Shown in pieces: positions 1-4,458 of a stretch of 6,038 bases of DNA; position 1 is the first letter of the stretch, and each line of letters starts with the position of its first letter. The stretch is from Actinomycetes bacterium (GTDB taxonomy: Bacteria; Actinomycetota; Acidimicrobiia; Acidimicrobiales; RAAP-2), in the NCBI GenBank assembly GCA_021787255.1, contig JAJYMD010000188.1, positions 1 through 6,038 of the forward strand. The letters are read 5' to 3'. The notes beneath the pieces are model-generated. The model had not been told where the DNA came from. It saw only the letters and a list, made by a program, of their open reading frames with translations, and did no database searches. The translations under genes and the position numbers were made by a program.

Positions 1-476
1 CCGATCTTCTTCTCTTTGCGGTCGCAGCCGCAGGACGGGCACAGGCCGCGGCAGTCTTCCCTGCACAGCGGCGCGAGCGGCAGCTCGAGCACGATCGCGT
101 CGCGCACCATGGGGCCGAGGTCGAGCACGTCGTCGACGATCGGGTAGGCCTCGTCGTCCTCAGGGTCCCCGTGGCGGTCGCCAGGGTCTGCGAAGCGCTC
201 GCGCACCGGGATGCGCAGCACCCCTCCGACACGGATCGCGCAACGCCGGCACATCCCCGTCCAGGGGGCGGTGACGGTGCCCGTCACCATCACGCCGCCC
301 GCGAACGACTCGAGGGTGACGTCGCAAGACGCGTCGGCGCCCTCGGGGACCGAACTGTCGGCCTCGGAGCGCGTGCCGAGGACCCCTTCTTCGTCGAACG
401 GTCCGCTTCGCACCTCGTGCCATCGGGTCCCCGAGACCCTGCGGAGCCTGGCCACGTGCACCACGAACGGGTCCAC
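1..476 (-). CDS. yceD: DUF177/YceD family protein, 3' end beyond window
   Basis: Family knowledge: YceD (DUF177) is a small cytoplasmic protein encoded next to rpmF (ribosomal protein L32) and linked to 23S rRNA accumulation; its biochemical activity is not firmly established. Seen: 158 codons are present and no stop is reached, so the C-terminus lies off the window. The hallmark cysteines are there: a CxxC pair at residues 76-79 (CRRC) and a C-terminal cluster at 138-151 with CREDCRGLCPSCGC, which matches the family's CrGLCpxCG signature. An acidic segment (about residues 97-116) sits between them. The GTG start at 476-474 was chosen because a very strong Shine-Dalgarno sequence lies just upstream and because VDPFVVHVARLRR is a plausible family N-terminus. 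The usual family motif CGxDLN is here CGCDRK. It is the last visible gene of the operon, 41 bases after the SepIVA-like gene; rpmF is expected next downstream (inference). Confidence 0.9.
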   Translation of the reverse strand, partial: MDPFVVHVARLRRVSGTRWHEVRSGPFDEEGVLGTRSEADSSVPEGADASCDVTLESFAGGVMVTGTVTAPWTGMCRRCAIRVGGVLRIPVRERFADPGDRHGDPEDDEAYPIVDDVLDLGPMVRDAIVLELPLAPLCREDCRGLCPSCGCDRKEKKI

Positions 477-489
477 CGCACCTCCTTTC
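477..489 (-). promoter_or_regulatory. Very strong Shine-Dalgarno sequence of yceD
   Basis: On the minus strand the sequence GAAAGGAGGTGCG precedes the GTG at 476. AAGGAGGTG (487-479) is complementary to nine consecutive bases of the usual 16S rRNA 3' end. The GGAGG core (485-481) lies only 4 bases from the GTG, a short spacing. The next in-frame GTG (464) would be 16 bases from the core, so 476 remains the best start. This is the strongest ribosome binding site in the window. Confidence 0.85.
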
Positions 490-507
490 CTGCCCGCGAT
501 CGGGCAG
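490..507 (-). other. 7-bp hairpin in the gap before yceD
   Basis: The minus-strand transcript reads CUGCCCG-AUCG-CGGGCAG, a perfect 7-bp G+C-rich stem with a 4-base loop. It begins 10 bases after the stop of the SepIVA-like gene and ends directly against the purine-rich GAAAGGAGG of yceD. The bases after it are purines, not uridines, so it is not an intrinsic terminator. It could act as an RNA stabiliser, an attenuator of processing, or a structure that keeps the ribosome binding site open; none of these is demonstrated. Confidence 0.55.
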
Positions 508-517
508 CGTGCCCACG

Positions 518-1099
518 CTATGCGAGGTCCTGGTCGAAGAAGCCCGGCTCCTCCCCCTGCGGTGCTGGCGCGTCGGCGGGAGCGGCTGGCGGGACGGTCG
601 CTTGCAGCTTCTCGCGCCCTGCCCGTACGGTCCTGGTGATCCGGTCCAAGACGATCTCCATCCCGGCGAGCTTCTGGTCGCAGTAGTCCTCGGCTTCGTG
701 GCGCAGCCGGCGCGCTTCCTCGTTGGCGTCGTCGAGGATCTTCTGGGCGACCATCGTGGCCTGGCGCACCACCTCCGAGCGAGAGACCATTCGCTCGGCC
801 TGCGCCCGGACGTCCGCCATCAGCGCTTCGGCTTCGCGTGCCCGGTCGGCGAGGAACTCGTCCTTTTCACGCAAGAGCCACCGTGCCTGGCGGATCTCGT
901 CGGGAAGCCGCTCCTGGGCTGCGTGGAGCACGTCCAGGAGCTCGTCGCGTGACACGAGCACCGACGCCGACAGCGGCATCGCCTTGGCGCCGCTCACGAG
1001 GTCGATCGCCCGTTGGATCAGGCCCTCGGTCCCGATGTCCTCGTCGGCCCCGACGAACGCCGTGCCGTCGTCGTGAGCCTCGTCGAACAGGTCGGTCAC
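518..1099 (-). CDS. sepIVA: SepIVA-like / DivIVA-type coiled-coil cell division protein
   Basis: Family knowledge: SepIVA (Rv2927c in Mycobacterium tuberculosis) is a DivIVA-related coiled-coil protein needed for septation and for control of cell-envelope synthesis at pole and septum. Seen: 193 residues, highly charged and helical. An acidic tail (1-25) precedes a conserved-looking block (about 26-85, with AKAMPLSASVLVSRDELLDV). A coiled coil follows to about residue 150, containing MVSRSEVV (104-111) and a DQKLAGMEIVL stretch (141-151). A basic VRAGREKL (158-165) and a disordered Pro/Ala tail ending FFDQDLA complete it. From memory these blocks align with Rv2927c segments (MVS/LVSQNEVV, DNKLAEFEEFL, VGRGRHQL), and the position between coaD and yceD is the same. 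The protein is about 50 residues shorter than the mycobacterial one as I recall it, the missing part being central coiled coil. The GTG start at 1099 has GAGGAG 10 bases upstream. A generic F-ATPase subunit b-like coiled-coil label is the alternative. Confidence 0.78.
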   Translation of the reverse strand: MTDLFDEAHDDGTAFVGADEDIGTEGLIQRAIDLVSGAKAMPLSASVLVSRDELLDVLHAAQERLPDEIRQARWLLREKDEFLADRAREAEALMADVRAQAERMVSRSEVVRQATMVAQKILDDANEEARRLRHEAEDYCDQKLAGMEIVLDRITRTVRAGREKLQATVPPAAPADAPAPQGEEPGFFDQDLA

Positions 1100-1109
1100 G
1101 GCTCTCGCA

Positions 1110-1115
1110 CTCCTC
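1110..1115 (-). promoter_or_regulatory. Shine-Dalgarno sequence of sepIVA-like gene, overlapping coaD stop
   Basis: GAGGAG begins on the second base of the coaD TGA (TGAGGAG on the minus strand) and is followed by 10 bases and then the GTG at 1099. A ribosome terminating on coaD would stand on this site, which fits translational coupling of the two genes (inference). It also decides the GTG at 1099 as the start, because no other ATG, GTG or TTG lies in frame in the first codons. Confidence 0.75.
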
Positions 1116-1605
1116 AGTGGCCGTCTTGGCCGTTGAATTTCTCCTCGAACCGAAGCGCCACCGGCTTCGGCACGAACGCCGAGACGTCGCCGCCGAACCT
1201 CGCGACCTCGCGCAGCAGCCTGGAGGCGATGAAGGAGTACTGGGCGCTCGTCGGGATGAAGATGGTCTCCACGCCGGCGAGCTGGCGGTTCATCTGGGCC
1301 ATCTGCAGCTCGTTCTCGAAGTCCGAGACGGCGCGCAGTCCCCGCACGATCGTCGACGCCCCGACGTCACGCGCGACGTTCACCACGAGCGTCGCGACCC
1401 CGACGATCCGAACGCTGCCGAGATGCGCGAGCGACTCCTCGAGCATCTCGGTGCGCTCGTCGATCGTGAAGAGGGGTTGCCCCTTCTGCGGGTTGCGCAG
1501 CGCGGCGACAACCACCTCGTCGAACAGGCGTGACGCCCGCTCGACCACCTCGAGGTGACCGTTGTGGAACGGGTCGAAGGACCCGGGGAACAGCGCCACG
1601 CTCAC
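1114..1605 (-). CDS. coaD: Phosphopantetheine adenylyltransferase (CoaD)
   Basis: CoaD transfers AMP from ATP to 4'-phosphopantetheine, giving dephospho-CoA and pyrophosphate, the penultimate step of coenzyme A synthesis in the cytoplasm. Seen: 163 residues, the normal family length. The N-terminus is VALFPGSFDP. The nucleotidyltransferase HxGH motif is HNGH at residues 14-17, where most CoaD proteins I recall have TxGH. NPQKG (38-42) carries the phosphate-binding lysine region. IVRGLR (86-91) and the ELQMAQMN block (99-106) follow, then YSFIASRLLRE (123-133), the counterpart of the ISSTxxR-type signature, and GGDVSAFVP near the end. The GTG at 1605 was chosen because it gives the canonical two-residue lead before the PGSFDP strand, overlaps the rsmD stop as GTGA and has GGGGAG 7 bases upstream. 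The frame stays open another 67 codons upstream inside rsmD, which is not real coding sequence. Confidence 0.97.
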   Translation of the reverse strand: MSVALFPGSFDPFHNGHLEVVERASRLFDEVVVAALRNPQKGQPLFTIDERTEMLEESLAHLGSVRIVGVATLVVNVARDVGASTIVRGLRAVSDFENELQMAQMNRQLAGVETIFIPTSAQYSFIASRLLREVARFGGDVSAFVPKPVALRFEEKFNGQDGH

Positions 1606-2156
1606 GGCCGCTCTCCCCACGCGCGAGCCGCGGGTGCATCGGAGGTGCGGGCCACGGTGACGAGCGTACCGCCGTAGCGGCGCGTCCTCGAGACCGCCCA
1701 GCCTGCGGGCAGCTCGATCTCGGCAGCCGACTCGAGCACGGCGACGTCCGCCGCGAGACGCGAGAGCAAGGTGCTCCAGTCGTCGAACGCGTACGGCGGG
1801 TCGCACAGCGCGAGGTCGACGCGCCCAGCTCGGCCGAGCCAGCCCGGGAGCTCCGCCCGAACGAGCGAGGCGGCAGGCGACGCGAGCCCGGTCGCGTCGA
1901 GGTTCCTCCGGACGGCCGCGAGTGCCGCAGGGTCGTGGTCGACGAAGGTCACCGAGGAGGCGCCCCGTGAAAGGGCCTCCACCCCCAAGGCACCGCTGCC
2001 GCAGAAGAGGTCGAGCACCGAAGCGCCTTCGACGCCGCCCATCGACCCGAGCACGTCGAAGATCGCCTCGCGAACCCGATCGGCGGTGGGGCGCACGCCG
2101 CCGGGGAGACGGGCCGGGAGGCGACGCCCCCGGCTCGAGCCGGCGATGACGCGCAC
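1602..2156 (-). CDS. rsmD: 16S rRNA (guanine966-N2)-methyltransferase RsmD
   Basis: RsmD uses S-adenosylmethionine to methylate N2 of G966 of 16S rRNA, near the P-site, in the 30S subunit. Seen: 184 residues, typical for the family. The N-terminus MRVIAGSSRGRRL is the standard family opening and the substrate-binding segment RPTADRVREAIFD (22-34) follows. The SAM-binding motif I is LDLFCGSGALG (48-58), with ALSRGA just after it and the motif II acid in FVDHDP (71-76). The catalytic DPPY is at 119-122. The start is the GTG at 2156: it gives the canonical N-terminus, and the frame contains no ATG, GTG or TTG in the 55-base gap upstream. No purine-rich ribosome binding site precedes it. The stop overlaps the coaD GTG by four bases. 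RsmD and CoaD are very often neighbours in bacteria. The C-terminal tail (about 171-184) is Ala/Arg-rich and looks unconserved. Confidence 0.97.
   Translation of the reverse strand: MRVIAGSSRGRRLPARLPGGVRPTADRVREAIFDVLGSMGGVEGASVLDLFCGSGALGVEALSRGASSVTFVDHDPAALAAVRRNLDATGLASPAASLVRAELPGWLGRAGRVDLALCDPPYAFDDWSTLLSRLAADVAVLESAAEIELPAGWAVSRTRRYGGTLVTVARTSDAPAARAWGERP
1613..1618 (-). promoter_or_regulatory. Shine-Dalgarno sequence of coaD inside rsmD
   Basis: GGGGAG on the minus strand lies within the last rsmD codons, 7 bases before the coaD GTG at 1605. It supports that start over the in-frame GTG at 1620, which would overlap the motif, and over the GTG at 1599. Confidence 0.7.
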
Positions 2157-2168
2157 GGCGCCAGGGTA
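2157..2168 (-). promoter_or_regulatory. Possible leaderless promoter (-10 TACCCT) of rsmD
   Basis: On the minus strand TACCCT (2168-2163) matches the TANNNT -10 consensus and is followed by exactly six bases and then the GTG start of rsmD. Transcription would begin at about +7 from the hexamer, on the first base of the GTG, the geometry known for leaderless actinobacterial mRNAs. The lack of any Shine-Dalgarno sequence before this GTG agrees. There is no convincing TTGACA-like -35 box 17 bases upstream (GCCTGC is found), which is common but weakens the call. In this G+C-rich DNA one hexamer could be chance. Confidence 0.4.
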
Positions 2169-2211
2169 GCGCGCGACAAGTGGGCGCAGGCCGGGACCAT
2201 GGCGGCCAGTG

Positions 2212-4458
2212 TCACGACTTGAAGAGGAACGCCTCCTCTTCGGGGTCGAGGAAGAGACGGAGCTCGTCTGCGAGCGCGGGGCACGCCCGCAGCGCCGGGT
2301 CCTCTTCGGTCACCGACTCGGCCACTCGGCGCGCCGCGTCCAGCAGGTCGGCGTCCCTGCGCAACGACGCGAGCCGCAGGTCGCTCCTGCCCTTCTGGCG
2401 CGACCCGAGGATCGTCCCTTCGCCTCGAAGCTCGAGGTCCACCTCGGCGAGCTCGAACCCGTCGCTCGTCTCCACCATCGCGGCGAGCCGCGCCGCCGCC
2501 TCGGCCGTCTCGGCCTGCCCGAGCAGGTAGCACCAGCTGGGCCGGCCCGACCTTCCGACGCGGCCGCGCAGCTGGTGGAGCTGCGCGATGCCGAACCTGC
2601 CCGCGTCCTCCACCACCATGACGGTCGCCTCCGGGACGTCCACGCCGACCTCGACGACCGTCGTCGCCACGAGCACCTGGACCGTCCCGTCACGAAAGCC
2701 CGCCATGACCTGTTCCTTCTCGCCGGCGGGCATCTGGCCGTGCAGGAGACCGAGCGCGAGCCCGGCCAGCGGCCCCGCCCCGAGCCGCGCGAGCTCCTCG
2801 GTCGCCGAGCGCGCCCGGACGCGCTCGGACCCCTCGACGAGCGGGCAGACCACGAAGGCACGGCGGCCTTCCCCGACCTCGGCTCGCACCCGCGACCACG
2901 CCGCTTCCTCTGCGTCGCGCGTGGCCGCCCACACCGTCTCGACCGGTCGCCTCCCCGGCGGCAGCTCGTCGAGCACCACCATGTCCAGGTCGCCGAAGAG
3001 CACCATGGCTGCCGTCCTCGGGATCGGCGTCGCAGTCATGACGAGAAGGTCAGGGTCGGCGCGGGCGCTGCACGGCTGGACGCCAGGCAGCGGCGACGCG
3101 CGCCCCTTGTTGCGAAGCTGCGCGCGCTGCTCCACGCCGAAGCGGTGCTGCTCGTCGATCACCGCGAGCCCGAGCGAGCGGAATTGCACGTCGTCGGTGA
3201 GCAACGCATGCGTGCCGACGACCAGGTCGACGTCGCCGGACTCGAGGCCTCGGCGAAGGCGCGCGCGCTCTGCAGCCGGGGTCCGGTTCGTGAGGAGGGC
3301 CACCGACAGCGGACGCTCCCCGCCGAGCCTGGTGGGGTCGGGCACCCCGAGACCGCCGACGAGCGCGCCGACCACGAAGAAGTGCTGCTCGGCGAGCACC
3401 TCGGTCGGCACCATGAGCGCACCCTGGTGGCCGCCTTGCACCGCGGCGAGCAGCGCCGCCAACGCGACCACCGTCTTGCCGGACCCGACGTCGCCTTGGA
3501 GCAGCCGGTGCATCGGCAGCGGCCCCGCCATCTCCGAGAAGATCGCGGCCATCGCCCTGCGCTGGGCTCGGGTGAGCGGGTACGGGAGCCCGGCGAGGAA
3601 CCGTTGGACCAGCGTCCCGGCCCCTGGTGCCGGATCGGCGACCTCTCCCACCTCGAGCGGCGAGACGGCGTGGCGGATCGCACGAGCGTCCGCCTCGATC
3701 GCGCGTCGGCGCAGCGCCAGCGACAGCTGGAGGCGGAGGAGCTCGTCGAACGCGAGCCGCCGGCGGGCAGGGACCGTCGCCTGGAGACTGCCGGGCACAT
3801 GGACGTCATGGACCGCCTTCGTCCTGGTGACGAGGCCGAGCTCGCGGCGCCAGCGCTCCGGGAGCGGGTCCTCGAGAAGACCCGCGCGCCGGATGGCCTC
3901 TTCCACCCACGCGCCGATCTCCCAGCTCGACAGCCCGACCTTCCCCGACGCGCGGTACACCGGGACGATCCGGAGCGTCCGTCGGCGACGCTGCTCGGAG
4001 CCTCCTGTGTCGCCTGCAGCGACCACCACGTCGACGACCGGGTTCCTCATCTGACGCCCGCCTCGGTACAGGTCGAGCTTCCCGAAGAACAACGCCTCGG
4101 TGCCTGCGGGAAGCTGGCGGGACCGCCAGTGCTGGTTGAAGAAGACCACCTTGGTCCGCGCGGTCCCGTCGTCGACGACCAGCTCCACGAGCGCACGGCC
4201 GCTGCGAGTCCGGCGGGCGCACGAGGCGAGCACGGTGGCGAGCACGACCGCCTCGTCCCCGACCGAGAGGTCGGCGAGGTCCACGCGGCGGCTCCGGTCG
4301 ACGTAGCGGAACGGATAGGTCGTGAGGAGGTCGAAGACCGTCTCGATCCCGAGCTCCCCCAATGCCTTCGCCTTGCGCTCGCTGACCCCCCGGAGCCGGG
4401 TGACGGGCACCTTCGTCAGCTGCCGGAGCGTGCGGGCGCGCGAGGCCGCGGTGCTCAC
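2212..4458 (-). CDS. recG: ATP-dependent DNA helicase RecG
   Basis: RecG is a superfamily 2 DNA translocase that reverses stalled replication forks and processes Holliday junctions and R- or D-loops. Seen: 748 residues, close to the mycobacterial enzyme. A short helix-hairpin-helix-like lead (about 15-45) precedes the wedge/OB-fold domain (about 50-145). The helicase motifs follow: Walker A GDVGSGKT (322-329), PTEVLAEQH (351-359), GTHALL (415-420), the DExH box DEQHRFGVEQR (435-445), TATPIPRT (475-482), TTVVEVGVDVP (599-609) and QLHQLRGRVGR (626-636). The C-terminal LRGEGTILGSRQKG (677-690) belongs to the translocation/TRG region. About a dozen extra residues, including PLPGVQPCSA, sit between the DEQH block and TATP compared with the homologues I remember. 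The GTG at 4458 was chosen because it overlaps the upstream stop as GTGA; a longer frame reaches 4542 but would add 28 Pro/Arg-rich residues and overlap the upstream gene. No Shine-Dalgarno sequence is visible, so coupled re-initiation is likely. Confidence 0.97.
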   Translation of the reverse strand: MSTAASRARTLRQLTKVPVTRLRGVSERKAKALGELGIETVFDLLTTYPFRYVDRSRRVDLADLSVGDEAVVLATVLASCARRTRSGRALVELVVDDGTARTKVVFFNQHWRSRQLPAGTEALFFGKLDLYRGGRQMRNPVVDVVVAAGDTGGSEQRRRRTLRIVPVYRASGKVGLSSWEIGAWVEEAIRRAGLLEDPLPERWRRELGLVTRTKAVHDVHVPGSLQATVPARRRLAFDELLRLQLSLALRRRAIEADARAIRHAVSPLEVGEVADPAPGAGTLVQRFLAGLPYPLTRAQRRAMAAIFSEMAGPLPMHRLLQGDVGSGKTVVALAALLAAVQGGHQGALMVPTEVLAEQHFFVVGALVGGLGVPDPTRLGGERPLSVALLTNRTPAAERARLRRGLESGDVDLVVGTHALLTDDVQFRSLGLAVIDEQHRFGVEQRAQLRNKGRASPLPGVQPCSARADPDLLVMTATPIPRTAAMVLFGDLDMVVLDELPPGRRPVETVWAATRDAEEAAWSRVRAEVGEGRRAFVVCPLVEGSERVRARSATEELARLGAGPLAGLALGLLHGQMPAGEKEQVMAGFRDGTVQVLVATTVVEVGVDVPEATVMVVEDAGRFGIAQLHQLRGRVGRSGRPSWCYLLGQAETAEAAARLAAMVETSDGFELAEVDLELRGEGTILGSRQKGRSDLRLASLRRDADLLDAARRVAESVTEEDPALRACPALADELRLFLDPEEEAFLFKS

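Noticed and set aside
490..507. Intrinsic terminator between the SepIVA-like gene and yceD
   Set aside because: The stem is only 7 bp and is followed by GAAAGGAGG in the transcript instead of a uridine run, so it does not meet the criteria.
160..516. Minus-strand 118-residue and 63-residue frames and plus-strand frames over the yceD region
   Set aside because: They are shadows of the DUF177 gene, whose frame carries the CRRC and CRGLCPSCG cysteine motifs and a strong ribosome binding site.
1606..1806. Upstream extension of coaD to 1806 (230-residue version)
   Set aside because: The added residues are Arg-rich, overlap the C-terminal third of rsmD in another frame and exceed the normal CoaD length. 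The GTGA overlap and ribosome binding site place the start at 1605.
1949..2533. A minus-strand frame bridging the recG end and rsmD start, with an ATG at 2200 inside the gap
   Set aside because: It is out of frame with both confirmed genes, Arg/Gly/Ala-rich, and overlaps residues that are clearly RecG and RsmD coding.
2588..4054. A second long plus-strand frame (488 residues) opposite recG
   Set aside because: Low-complexity Ser/Arg/Thr/Ala composition without motifs, again a by-product of high G+C coding sequence.
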